Source of the DNA: Rickettsiaceae bacterium
Lineage (GTDB): Bacteria; Pseudomonadota; Alphaproteobacteria; Rickettsiales; Rickettsiaceae
Length of the DNA stretch: 9,788 nt
Reading direction: 5' to 3'
Assembly: GCA_022702085.1 (NCBI GenBank)
Contig: JAKONF010000176.1
Span: 1 to 9,788, forward strand
Shown here piece after piece: positions 1 to 6,621 of this stretch (the stretch's first letter is position 1; every line of letters starts with the position of its first letter). Both the position numbers and the translations under genes were made by a program. A model generated the notes under the pieces. It was given only the letters and a program-made list of their open reading frames with translations, ran no database searches and was not told the DNA's origin.

Positions 1-42
1 AGCAGTATCTTATCCAGAGCTATTGACGAGGAAAAAATGTAA
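1..42 (+). CDS. tolQ: TolQ, C-terminal end (5' part outside window)
   Basis: Reading from base 1 in frame gives SSILSRAIDEEKM followed by TAA. This resembles the C-terminal tail of alphaproteobacterial TolQ proteins, which commonly end in a phrase like FSTILSRQLDE. TolQ is the inner-membrane proton-channel subunit that works with TolR to energise TolA. The stop codon shares one base with the tolR start (TAATG), so the two are probably translationally coupled. Only 13 codons are visible. The call rests on this tail and on the position immediately before tolR. Confidence 0.8.
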   Translation, partial: SSILSRAIDEEKM

Positions 43-497
43 TGGCTAGTAAAATGATTAGTAAAATTTCTTCAAATCTCAAAAATAATAGTAGAAGAAG
101 CAATAGCAATTTGATTAGTGAGATCAATATTACTCCTTTAGTTGATGTTATGCTTGTGCTGTTGATTATATTTATGATTACCTCGCCTATGCTAGTAGCT
201 GGCATTAATATTGATTTGCCAGAGACTAAGGCTAGCCCTGTCTCTGGACAAGATGAGCCATTAGTCATCAATATTGATAAAAAAGGAGAATTATACTTGC
301 TGGAAACTAAAATAAACCGTAACGAACTTAAGACCAAATTATCAAATGTTTTGAAAGAAAAAAAAGATAGTAGAATTTTCGTTAGGGGAGATAAAAACGT
401 AAACTATGGAGAAGTAGTAAGGGTAGTGGCAGAAATTCAAGCTGCAGGATTCAATAAAGTTGCCTTAATTTCTAATATAAAAAATAATGAAAAATAA
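42..497 (+). CDS. tolR: TolR, ExbD/TolR-family proton-channel subunit
   Basis: This 151-residue protein is the size of typical TolR. It has a short basic cytoplasmic N-terminus (about 1-27) and the family signature EINITPLVDVMLVLLIIF. One membrane helix follows at about 33-53, and then a periplasmic domain containing FVRGDKNVNYGEVV. Asp35 in the helix matches the conserved proton-carrying Asp of TolR/ExbD (Asp23 in E. coli TolR). In the family, TolR sits with TolQ in the inner membrane and couples proton flow to TolA movement during cell constriction. The start at 42 overlaps the tolQ stop, with GAGGAA at 28-33 as a ribosome site 8 bases upstream. The tolA and tolB genes downstream make TolR much more likely than ExbD. 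Confidence 0.93.
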   Translation: MASKMISKISSNLKNNSRRSNSNLISEINITPLVDVMLVLLIIFMITSPMLVAGINIDLPETKASPVSGQDEPLVINIDKKGELYLLETKINRNELKTKLSNVLKEKKDSRIFVRGDKNVNYGEVVRVVAEIQAAGFNKVALISNIKNNEK

Positions 498-562
498 TGC
501 GAATTTTTACAATAAATCATGCTTTTCTTATATATCAACAGATCTCATAAGTAGGATTTTTT

Positions 563-1483
563 ATGCTGCCATCTTATGATGATAATTCTCGCACTGCTTT
601 TTTATGTTCCTTGATTTTACACATAATAATCGCCTATTTGTTTTTTTATGGTTTGCCTTCTTCGTTGAATAAAACGCTGCCTCAAGAAGAAGTAATAATT
701 TTTGAAATGTTGCCAGTAGCTGATGTTGTCAATATACCTATTCAAAAAAAGCAGCAAGTGACTGAAAATAAAGTAATAGATAAATCAATTACTGAGGAAA
801 ATAAAAAAATTGCTCCACCAATAGAGTCAAAACCTATTCAACCCGAAGTTCCAGAACCCTCACCTAAAGAAGAAATCATTGCTGAACAACCTGCCCTGGA
901 CAAAACAGTTGAAAAAAAGATTGAACCAGTAGTTATCCCTGAAGCAGCAAAAAAAGAGCCAGTTAAGATATTGGAAACGAAAAAGAAGGAAATAAAAACA
1001 ACTAAAACCAAAGAAAAGGAGAAGGTAGTACCTCAAACAGATTTAGATTCATTGCTAAAAAATCTTGAAAAATCATCTGCAGGTAAGTCGGTTAAATTGC
1101 CAAAACAAGCTAAAGCTGATAAAAGCATTGATGACAAAGACATGATGGGATTATTTGACGAGGAATTACCTCTATCAGTTACAGAAACTTCGATAATCAA
1201 AGCGCAAATTCAGAAACATTGGCATCCTCCATTAGGTGGACAAAATGCATCTAAAATTAAAATTATCTTTCATATAGAATTTAACACCGATGGCTCTGTA
1301 CAAAAAGCTGTTCTTGATTCTAAGAATTGCGCAGGCACAGCTACCAGTTTGTGTGAGGCATTTGTAGTGAGCGCAGAAAGAGCAATTTGGCAAGCAAGTC
1401 CTATTGTAAATCTACCTCCTGAACGTTATAATGTTTGGAAAAGCCTCAATTTTAACTTCGATCCTAGTAATTTATTAAAGTAA
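563..1483 (+). CDS. tolA: TolA-type trans-periplasmic energy transducer
   Basis: This 306-residue protein has the three-part layout of TolA. There is one membrane helix at about 11-30, a long charged linker rich in Pro, Lys and Glu (about 60-200), and a folded C-terminal domain from about 203 to the end containing QIQKHWHPP, IEFNTDGSVQKAVL and SAERAIWQASP. The linker is more TonB-like (PEVPEPSPKEE) than the long Ala-rich helix of enterobacterial TolA. Cys256 and Cys264 in the C-terminal domain could form a disulfide in the periplasm. The start is the first possible one after an in-frame stop at 548-550, and TAGGA at 552-556 lies 6 bases upstream. TolA links the TolQR motor to TolB and Pal. 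The sequence alone could be called TonB-family; the position between tolR and tolB decides for TolA. Confidence 0.9.
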   Translation: MLPSYDDNSRTAFLCSLILHIIIAYLFFYGLPSSLNKTLPQEEVIIFEMLPVADVVNIPIQKKQQVTENKVIDKSITEENKKIAPPIESKPIQPEVPEPSPKEEIIAEQPALDKTVEKKIEPVVIPEAAKKEPVKILETKKKEIKTTKTKEKEKVVPQTDLDSLLKNLEKSSAGKSVKLPKQAKADKSIDDKDMMGLFDEELPLSVTETSIIKAQIQKHWHPPLGGQNASKIKIIFHIEFNTDGSVQKAVLDSKNCAGTATSLCEAFVVSAERAIWQASPIVNLPPERYNVWKSLNFNFDPSNLLK

Positions 1484-1518
1484 CTAACAATGAAAACTAT
1501 GCACGCAAAGGATTATAT

Positions 1519-2844
1519 ATGAATATTCGCTTTATTTCTTTTTTAACTTTAATATTATTTAGTTTAAACGTTAAGGCCATTGAAACTATCACTATTGACA
1601 GAGGTCATGCTGATCCTTTACCAATTGCTATTAATAATTTTGATGCTGATAGCGGCGCTAGCAATTTCATCAGTGATCAGATAATTGAAGTTATTACTAA
1701 TGATCTTAAAAATTCAGGATTATTCAGACCGATCTCTAAAGTTGCTTTTATTGAAAAAAGAATTGGTATAATTCATAAACCATTATTTTCAGCTTGGCGT
1801 CAAATTAATGCTAATCTATTGCTCAATGCTAGCATTAAAAAATTGTCAGGTAGGTATGAAGTGAGCTTCATACTCTGGGATACAGTACTGCAAAAAGAAG
1901 CTTTGGGTGAAATCTTAGATATTCCGGAAAAGCTATGGCGTACTGGCGCTCACTCTATTGCTGATAAAATTTATGAAAAAGTTACTGGTGACAAGGGTTA
2001 CTTCAATAGTAAAATCACTTATACTTCTGAATCTGGTCCTTATCTCAAAAGAAAAAAAAGAATAGCTATTATGGATCAAGATGGCGCCAATCACCAATAT
2101 TTAACTAATGACCAAAATCTGGTACTTACGCCTAGATTTTCACCCTCTGGCGATGAGGTTCTTTATTTGTCATATGCCAAAAATTCTCCCAAAGTACATA
2201 AATATAATATAAAAACTCGTAGAGACACAGTGCTTGGCCATTTTACAGGTATGTCTTTCTCGCCCCGCTTCTCTCCAGACGGCAAGAAGGTTTTAATGTC
2301 TATTGCTAAAAGCGGTAATACTCATATTTACGAACTAGACCTTAAAACTATGAAAGTAAGTCAACTGACAAATGGTTATGGCATAAGCACCTCACCAAGT
2401 TATTCCCCTGATGGCAAGCACATTGTTTTTAACTCTGAACGTGGTGGATCTTGGCAAATTTATATTATGAATGCTGATGGTAGCAACCAAAAAAGAATAA
2501 GTTTTGGCTCTGGACTTTATACCATACCAGTATGGTCTCCTCGAGGCGACTATATTGCTTTTACAAAAAAAACTAGAGCTCATGGCTTTACTATAGGAGT
2601 AATGAAACCAAATACTAACGGCGAAGATAATGGAGAACGTATTATTGCCAAAGGTTATTTAGTTGAAGGTCCAACTTGGTCACCTAATGGTAGAGTAATT
2701 ATGTTCGCTAAAGGAGAAAGATCTCAAGGTAATGTAGCTGGTAAGAATAGAATTTATTCTATTGATTTAACTGGTTATAATGAGAGAGAAATACCTACTC
2801 CAAATGATGCATCTGATCCTGATTGGTCGAATAACCTAAATTAG
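1519..2844 (+). CDS. tolB: TolB, periplasmic beta-propeller of the Tol-Pal system
   Basis: This 441-residue protein is the usual TolB length. A signal peptide covers residues 1-20 (cleavage after NVKA), followed by an N-terminal alpha/beta domain to about residue 155 and a WD40-like propeller to the end. Blade motifs are visible as PRFSPSGDEVLYLS, PRFSPDGKKVLM, PSYSPDGKHIVFNSERGG, PVWSPRGDYIAF and PTWSPNGRVIMF, with the last blade closing at DPDWS. TolB shuttles between TolA and the peptidoglycan-associated lipoprotein Pal in the periplasm. AAAGGA at 1507-1512 sits 6 bases before the ATG. The gene follows tolA by 35 bases, consistent with one transcript. No pal follows in this window. Confidence 0.97.
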   Translation: MNIRFISFLTLILFSLNVKAIETITIDRGHADPLPIAINNFDADSGASNFISDQIIEVITNDLKNSGLFRPISKVAFIEKRIGIIHKPLFSAWRQINANLLLNASIKKLSGRYEVSFILWDTVLQKEALGEILDIPEKLWRTGAHSIADKIYEKVTGDKGYFNSKITYTSESGPYLKRKKRIAIMDQDGANHQYLTNDQNLVLTPRFSPSGDEVLYLSYAKNSPKVHKYNIKTRRDTVLGHFTGMSFSPRFSPDGKKVLMSIAKSGNTHIYELDLKTMKVSQLTNGYGISTSPSYSPDGKHIVFNSERGGSWQIYIMNADGSNQKRISFGSGLYTIPVWSPRGDYIAFTKKTRAHGFTIGVMKPNTNGEDNGERIIAKGYLVEGPTWSPNGRVIMFAKGERSQGNVAGKNRIYSIDLTGYNEREIPTPNDASDPDWSNNLN

Positions 2845-2848
2845 TTTT

Positions 2849-3619
2849 GTGAATAATTTTTTGCAAAATCATATTGTTTTTAAAGGTAATCATGTACATA
2901 GACTCTTAAGTTCCTGGACAGAGAATGTTCATCGATTATTACATCATTTGCGTGAGTCAGGATTTTATGCCGCGCCTTTACCAATTGGCTTTGATGAAAA
3001 GGGAAAAGAAATTGTTACTTACATTCCAGGAAAAAATGGAGAATTTCCATCGGATGCATATTTAATTTCTGAAACTGCCCTAATTTCTGCAGCAAAATTA
3101 TTACGTAAGTTTCATGATATTTCGGTAGATTTTTTAATAAAGCAAGATATTGATCATCAGCAATGGCTGCTCAAAAGCCGGCCTCCGTTTGAAGTGATTT
3201 GTCATGGTGATTTCGCTCCTTATAATGTTGTATATGATAACGAGCAGATAATTGGTATTATTGATTTTGATTGCGCTCATCCAGGTACCCGGGTTTGGGA
3301 TCTTGTTTACGCGCTTTACCGTTTTGCGCCTTTTACAAATCCAAATAATACAGACGGTTTTGGCACTATTGATGAACAAATAGCTCGCGCAAAATTATTT
3401 TTAGATTCATACGATCTAAATATGACTGATAGAATTGGGTTTGCTCAGCTAATTATAGAAAGATTAGAAGCCTTAATCGATTTCATGTTCACTCAGGCCA
3501 ACATGGGTAATCAAATTCATAAAATTAACATTGAGAATGGTCATCATCTACAATATAAAGCTGACATAAATTATATAAGGGCTAACAAATTGATGGTAGA
3601 TCAAGGTTTATGTTGTTAA
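2849..3619 (+). CDS. APH-type phosphotransferase (aminoglycoside/choline kinase fold)
   Basis: This 256-residue protein carries the kinase catalytic motif CHGDFAPYNVVY (His119, Asp121 as catalytic base, Asn126) and the metal-binding IIDFDCAHPG (Asp139, Asp141), followed by RVWDLVYALYRFAP. The N-lobe is short and I cannot find a clear ATP-binding Lys. From memory this pattern fits a subfamily sometimes labelled trifolitoxin-immunity-like phosphotransferase, in which VHALLRHL-GF-GAP-GFD precedes the active site; the matching stretch here is VHRLLHHLRESGFYAAPLP. The substrate is unknown, and I see no reason to call it drug resistance. It starts at GTG 4 bases after the tolB stop, without a clear ribosome site, so translation probably depends on tolB. 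Its stop overlaps the stop of the convergent gene. Confidence 0.85.
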   Translation: MNNFLQNHIVFKGNHVHRLLSSWTENVHRLLHHLRESGFYAAPLPIGFDEKGKEIVTYIPGKNGEFPSDAYLISETALISAAKLLRKFHDISVDFLIKQDIDHQQWLLKSRPPFEVICHGDFAPYNVVYDNEQIIGIIDFDCAHPGTRVWDLVYALYRFAPFTNPNNTDGFGTIDEQIARAKLFLDSYDLNMTDRIGFAQLIIERLEALIDFMFTQANMGNQIHKINIENGHHLQYKADINYIRANKLMVDQGLCC

Positions 3620-3634
3620 AACCAATCTTTAACA
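3614..3634. repeat. Short inverted repeat spanning two convergent stop codons
   Basis: TGTTAAA (3614-3620) and TTTAACA (3628-3634) pair over 7 bases with a 7-base loop. The TTAA at 3616-3619 holds the stop codons of both the kinase gene (+) and the 99-residue gene (-). No run of T follows on either strand, so this is at best a weak bidirectional terminator and may be chance in AT-rich DNA. Confidence 0.35.
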
Positions 3635-3915
3635 TCTTGATAATCGCCTAGAAATAATTTTATACTTTCATATTCTTTAATAAATTCAAACCAAAAATTT
3701 TTAGTTAATTTGCCTTGAGGTAAAGTTATACCACCATATTTGGTACAATTTACATCAAACTCATAACCATAGACTTGTAATCCACCTACTCTTACAATAG
3801 AGTAATTTTCTATTTCAACATTTGTTGGGATAATGAGCTTGAGATTAGGATCAACTGTAGCTGAGTAATATTTTATAACATCTCTATCTTCAAAGACATA
3901 TTCTCTTTTACCCAT
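3616..3915 (-). CDS. Hypothetical protein, 99 residues
   Basis: I do not recognise this protein. It is soluble in appearance, with no signal peptide or membrane helix. It is rich in Tyr, Phe, Asp and Glu, and alternating hydrophobic patches (LKLIIPTNVEI, YSIVRVGGLQVYGYEF) suggest mostly beta structure, followed by a helical end (KNFWFEFIKEYESIKLFLG) and DVKDWF. It has a single Cys (in DVNCTKYGG). It starts 20 bases after the carbonic anhydrase-like gene and reads the same way, so it is probably the last gene of that operon. Upstream of its ATG only a weak GAAAG is available as ribosome site. The gene fills its slot exactly and ends in a stop overlapping the neighbour's stop, which supports a real gene. 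No function is proposed. Confidence 0.7.
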   Translation of the reverse strand: MGKREYVFEDRDVIKYYSATVDPNLKLIIPTNVEIENYSIVRVGGLQVYGYEFDVNCTKYGGITLPQGKLTKNFWFEFIKEYESIKLFLGDYQDVKDWF

Positions 3916-3935
3916 ATACTTTCAATATTTCAAAT

Positions 3936-4454
3936 TTATTGTGTTTGATAGATTTTTGCTAGTTTAACATAATGCTCAGCATTAGCCTTCATTTCTGAGA
4001 TGTCTTTATCACCTAGTAATCTGACAAACTTGGCTGGTACTCCTGTCCATAATTCTCTTGATTTTACAATTTTACCACCCGTGACTAAGCTACCAGCACC
4101 AACAAAGGCATATTCTTCAACGATTGCTCTATCTATGATCTTTGCCCCCATACCAATAAATGCATGATCTTTGATAATACAAGCATGGATCAATGCCATA
4201 TGTCCAATGGTTATATCATTACCTATTATGGTAGGTCCATCATGCCGTGAAGTATGCACGACGCTGCCATCTTGAATATTTGTATTGTCACCAACTCTGA
4301 TATAATTTACATCACCTCTAAGCACAGCATTAAACCAAATGCTTGAATTTTTACCAATAACTACGTCACCTATAACTACAGAACCATTAGCAATAAAAGT
4401 GCTTTCATCGATAAAGGGTTTGATTTTTTTATATTCAATAATCTCATAATTCAT
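3936..4454 (-). CDS. Gamma carbonic anhydrase family protein (left-handed beta-helix hexapeptide)
   Basis: This 172-residue protein has the hexapeptide-repeat pattern of the YrdA/PaaY/gamma-carbonic anhydrase family: IANGSVVIGDVVIGKNSSIW, AVLRGDVNYIRVG, IIGNDITIGHMALIHACII, FIGMGAKI and FVGAGSLVTGG, then WTGVPAKFVR and a C-terminal helix. Residues matching the active site of the archaeal enzyme Cam are present: Arg46, Asp48, Gln61, Asp62 and the metal ligands His67, His85 and His90. The Cam loop with the proton-shuttle Glu is absent, as in most short bacterial members, so CO2 hydration activity is uncertain. Trimer formation with metal sites at subunit borders is expected from the family. It begins 3 bases after the stop of the solute-binding protein gene, so it is co-transcribed with it. 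Confidence 0.92.
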   Translation of the reverse strand: MNYEIIEYKKIKPFIDESTFIANGSVVIGDVVIGKNSSIWFNAVLRGDVNYIRVGDNTNIQDGSVVHTSRHDGPTIIGNDITIGHMALIHACIIKDHAFIGMGAKIIDRAIVEEYAFVGAGSLVTGGKIVKSRELWTGVPAKFVRLLGDKDISEMKANAEHYVKLAKIYQTQ

Positions 4455-4457
4455 GCT

Positions 4458-5246
4458 TTAATTACTCAAGCGATATTTGAGATTTAATTCTTTAATATCA
4501 CCAGTAGCAATCAATGAATTTACTCCTTCGTCAAACATCTTAATCACTGAATCTGCAATTTTTATTTTTGGAGAAAAAGCAATATATATCGGCGATGCTG
4601 GTTCTTTTAATCCTTGAATAGCTTTAAGTTGATGCTCTAAATTACGTTGTGATAAGTAGTAATTTACTACTTCTTTATCTTCTATGAAAATATCAGCTCT
4701 CTCGTCTATTAGATCCTCAATAGCATCAGCTACTGCTTCAGATCCATCTTCAATAACAAATTTATTAGGATTTTTGGGATAATTATTGATGAAATACTCT
4801 TTCACAACTCCATATATATTATAATCTAGGATGACTGATAGTCTTCGGTTTAACATTGATTCAATGCCATCAAAAATCCAGTCATCATTGCTTCTTACAA
4901 ATAAACTAGCTTCGCTTTTTATCTGTGGCAAAGTTGGAAATAATAATCCTTCTCCCTCTTCTTTGGTGATACCTATAATTCCATCAATATGACCATTTTT
5001 TACGCTATCTAGAGCTTGAAACCATGGCATCATTACATATTCAACTTCAATGTCATATATGGCAAAAACATTCTTAGCAAGTTCTACCAAAAATCCTTCA
5101 TAATCATCACCTGGAAGGCAATTATATGGACACCAGTAATCAGCTGCTAAGACAATTTTGTTGGGTTTAACCTGCCCAAAGCTACTACTAACAATTAACA
5201 ACAATAAACACAAAGATTTGCAGAAGGTATTAGTAAAATATTTCAT
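4458..5246 (-). CDS. Secreted family-3 solute-binding protein (amino-acid ABC type)
   Basis: Taking the ATG at 5246 gives 262 residues with a signal peptide (MKYFTNTFCK, then a hydrophobic SLCLLLLIVSSSFG, likely cut before Gln25). The mature part reads as a bacterial extracellular solute-binding protein of family 3: IVLAADYWCPYN, YEGFLVELAKNVF, PWFQALDSVKNGHIDGIIG, then ADIFIED and PIYIAFSP near the end. Cys39 and Cys43 lie close together in WCPYNC and could pair. Such proteins bind amino acids or similar solutes in the periplasm, but no permease or ATPase gene is adjacent. A start 23 codons further upstream (5315) is possible by frame, but it would place the TATAAT promoter box inside the gene. 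I therefore prefer 5246, with a weak AAAGAAA ribosome site before it. First gene of a three-gene minus-strand operon. Confidence 0.8.
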   Translation of the reverse strand: MKYFTNTFCKSLCLLLLIVSSSFGQVKPNKIVLAADYWCPYNCLPGDDYEGFLVELAKNVFAIYDIEVEYVMMPWFQALDSVKNGHIDGIIGITKEEGEGLLFPTLPQIKSEASLFVRSNDDWIFDGIESMLNRRLSVILDYNIYGVVKEYFINNYPKNPNKFVIEDGSEAVADAIEDLIDERADIFIEDKEVVNYYLSQRNLEHQLKAIQGLKEPASPIYIAFSPKIKIADSVIKMFDEGVNSLIATGDIKELNLKYRLSN

Positions 5247-5257
5247 ATAATTTCTTT

Positions 5258-5286
5258 TTATCAATTGATGAAGATTAACATAAAAT
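5258..5286 (+). promoter_or_regulatory. Candidate sigma70 promoter for recO
   Basis: TTATCA (5258-5263) and TAAAAT (5281-5286) are separated by 17 bases and match the consensus at 4 and 5 of 6 positions. Initiation near 5293 would leave a leader of about 43 bases to the recO ATG. It overlaps the divergent promoter on the other strand, so the two would compete. Confidence 0.4.
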
Positions 5287-5291
5287 AGTGT

Positions 5292-5320
5292 ATTATAGTA
5301 GCAATAGTTGTTCAATTTAA
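5292..5320 (-). promoter_or_regulatory. Candidate sigma70 promoter for the solute-binding protein operon
   Basis: On the minus strand TATAAT (5297-5292, consensus) is preceded at 17 bases by TTAAAT (5320-5315, weak -35). Transcription would begin near 5285, giving a leader of about 39 bases to the ATG at 5246. The -35 side overlaps a short inverted repeat TTAAGACTTAA (5317-5327). Confidence 0.5.
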
Positions 5321-5335
5321 GACTTAAGCTAATTT

Positions 5336-6055
5336 ATGAATTTTCAAGACTCAGGAATAATCATTGCTAAAAGATCACTAAAAGAAAATTCAAGCATAAT
5401 CTCGGTCTTTACCAAAAATCATGGGCTTTATTCAGGTTTGCTCAGAGAAACCAAACGCAGTAAAGGTTCAATTTATCAGCCAGGCAATTATGTAGATTTT
5501 TTTTGGCAAGCACGTTTGCATGAGCATCTAGGCTATGCTAAATGCGAATTAATCAGAGCTTATAACGCTGTTATAATAACTAATAAACTTAAGCTTTATG
5601 CTTTCAATTCGTTAGTTTGCTTGGTAAAAATTGCTTTTCATGAACGAGAACCCCACAATAATTTTTTTGGTTCTTTGTTTAATTATTTATCTTCTCTAAT
5701 TGATAGTGAATTTAACTTTAAAAATTACGTAAATCTTGAACTTGCTGTTTTAGAAGAAGCTGGCTATCATTTAGATCTTGCTTCATGTGCCTTAACCGGT
5801 TCGTCAGTAGATTTAAAGTATGTTTCGCCCAAATCTGGTAAAGCAGTATCAGCAACAGCTGGTAAACCATATAGTAATAAACTATTACTACTCCCTCAAT
5901 TTATGACGCAAAACTATAACGGAGTGATAAATTCTGAGGAAGTTAAGCAAGCCTTTGAATTAACCACCTATTTTTTTCATAAATCTTTTGATATAAAAGA
6001 TTCAGATTTAGAATCTCGAAGAATTTTTTTTAATCATATCCAAGCAATTACTTAA
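5336..6055 (+). CDS. recO: DNA repair protein RecO
   Basis: This 239-residue protein is the normal RecO length. The N-terminal OB-fold (about 1-80) begins with DSGIIIAKRSLKENSSIISVF and includes HGLYSGLLRETKRSKG and YQPGNYVDFFWQARL. The helical C-terminal part includes LELAVLEEAGYHLDL, CALTGS, LKYVSPKSGKAVS and AGKPYSNKLLLLPQF, all typical of alphaproteobacterial RecO. RecO works with RecR to load RecA onto SSB-coated single-stranded DNA in gap repair. Some RecO proteins have a four-Cys zinc site in this region. Here only Cys151 is left, so no zinc finger is expected. The ATG at 5336 has only a weak ribosome site. The gene is divergent from the solute-binding protein operon, and the stem-loop at 6103-6128 lies past its stop. 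Confidence 0.95.
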   Translation: MNFQDSGIIIAKRSLKENSSIISVFTKNHGLYSGLLRETKRSKGSIYQPGNYVDFFWQARLHEHLGYAKCELIRAYNAVIITNKLKLYAFNSLVCLVKIAFHEREPHNNFFGSLFNYLSSLIDSEFNFKNYVNLELAVLEEAGYHLDLASCALTGSSVDLKYVSPKSGKAVSATAGKPYSNKLLLLPQFMTQNYNGVINSEEVKQAFELTTYFFHKSFDIKDSDLESRRIFFNHIQAIT

Positions 6056-6102
6056 TCAATAAGGTTCTAGATATTTGTACAGGTGATACTAGTCACAATA
6101 AA

Positions 6103-6128
6103 AAAGGCACTATTCAAATAACGCCTTT
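6103..6128 (-). terminator. Rho-independent terminator, strongest on the minus strand
   Basis: AAAGGC (6103-6108) pairs with GCCTTT (6123-6128). Read on the minus strand, the stem is followed by an uninterrupted T run (GCCTTTTTTATTG), placing a good intrinsic terminator about 30 bases past the stop of the secreted-protein gene. On the plus strand the stem is followed by TTTCTTATCTTCT, so it may also end recO transcripts, less efficiently. Confidence 0.7.
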
Positions 6129-6156
6129 CTTATCTTCTATCTGATATTGTTATTAA

Positions 6157-6552
6157 TTAGTTAGCAGTCATGTGAGTACATTCAATTTGTCCTAAACTGT
6201 TTTTAGTGAAATGAACGTTGTAATTTTGATTTAAATCTAATTTTTGGCAAGTATGCTTCATAACTGATGCTGCATCTTTAACAGGATGATGATCTCTTTT
6301 GCCTGTAACGCTAAAGCTATCAGTAAAATGAATATTTTTGGTAACTTCTACATTTTCGCTGTGACCTGATTTGATCACTTTTTTAATTGCGTGTTTATTA
6401 TCAGGTACGCTACCAAGACCTGGCTCGATTACTATAGTTAATTCTTCACCTGTTTCGTTTTTAACATCAATTTTAGATGCAAAGCTTGAACTTGCGCAAA
6501 GTAGTGAAGCTAATATGCTAGCTGTTGCTAATAATTTTGTTGTTGTGCTCAT
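6157..6552 (-). CDS. Small secreted histidine-rich protein, unknown function
   Basis: I do not recognise this 131-residue protein. It has a clear signal peptide: MSTTTK, a hydrophobic stretch LLATASILASLLCASSSFA, and likely cleavage after Ala26. The mature part of about 105 residues holds eight His (54, 64, 75, 88, 89, 100, 114, 127), two of them adjacent in KRDHHPVKD, and two Cys (102 and 125) that could form a disulfide. The pattern IDVKNETGEELTIVIEPG suggests a beta-sandwich start, but that is a guess. A longer frame opens at 6621. The ATG at 6552 is chosen because a full AAGGAG site lies 10 bases upstream and because a consensus promoter overlaps the longer version. It is a single-gene transcription unit with its own promoter and terminator. 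It probably acts in the periplasm or outside the cell. Confidence 0.82.
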   Translation of the reverse strand: MSTTTKLLATASILASLLCASSSFASKIDVKNETGEELTIVIEPGLGSVPDNKHAIKKVIKSGHSENVEVTKNIHFTDSFSVTGKRDHHPVKDAASVMKHTCQKLDLNQNYNVHFTKNSLGQIECTHMTAN

Positions 6553-6562
6553 AAATAGAATA

Positions 6563-6568
6563 CTCCTT
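6563..6568 (-). promoter_or_regulatory. Ribosome binding site AAGGAG
   Basis: On the minus strand AAGGAG lies 10 bases before the ATG at 6552. It is one of the strongest Shine-Dalgarno matches in the window and fixes the start of the secreted protein at the signal-peptide Met rather than at 6621 or 6585. Confidence 0.8.
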
Positions 6569-6591
6569 AAATTCTCATTAAACATAAAAAC

Positions 6592-6621
6592 ATTATGTAT
6601 ATTACTAAGTTGTCTTGTCAA
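6592..6621 (-). promoter_or_regulatory. Sigma70 promoter of the secreted histidine-rich protein
   Basis: On the minus strand the consensus TTGACA (6621-6616) is followed after 18 bases by CATAAT (6597-6592, 5 of 6). Initiation near 6585 gives a leader of about 33 bases carrying the AAGGAG site. This has the best -35 box in the window. Confidence 0.65.

Noticed and set aside
20..337. Minus-strand frame with a run of Leu residues
   Set aside because: It is the antisense shadow of tolR, whose family motifs and coupling to tolQ are clear.
2392..2583. Minus-strand frame inside tolB
   Set aside because: It is fully contained within well-conserved propeller blades of TolB and has no ribosome site.
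3134..3379. Minus-strand frame inside the kinase gene
   Set aside because: It overlaps the catalytic HGD and IDFD codons of the kinase on the other strand and shows no recognisable domain.
5247..5315. Upstream extension of the solute-binding protein by 23 codons
   Set aside because: It would include the TATAAT box and put a polar, Tyr/Asn-rich stretch before the signal peptide. The internal Met gives a normal signal peptide.
6083..6096. GTGA/TCAC inverted repeat after recO
   Set aside because: It has four base pairs plus a wobble and no T run. It is probably chance next to the real stem-loop at 6103-6128.
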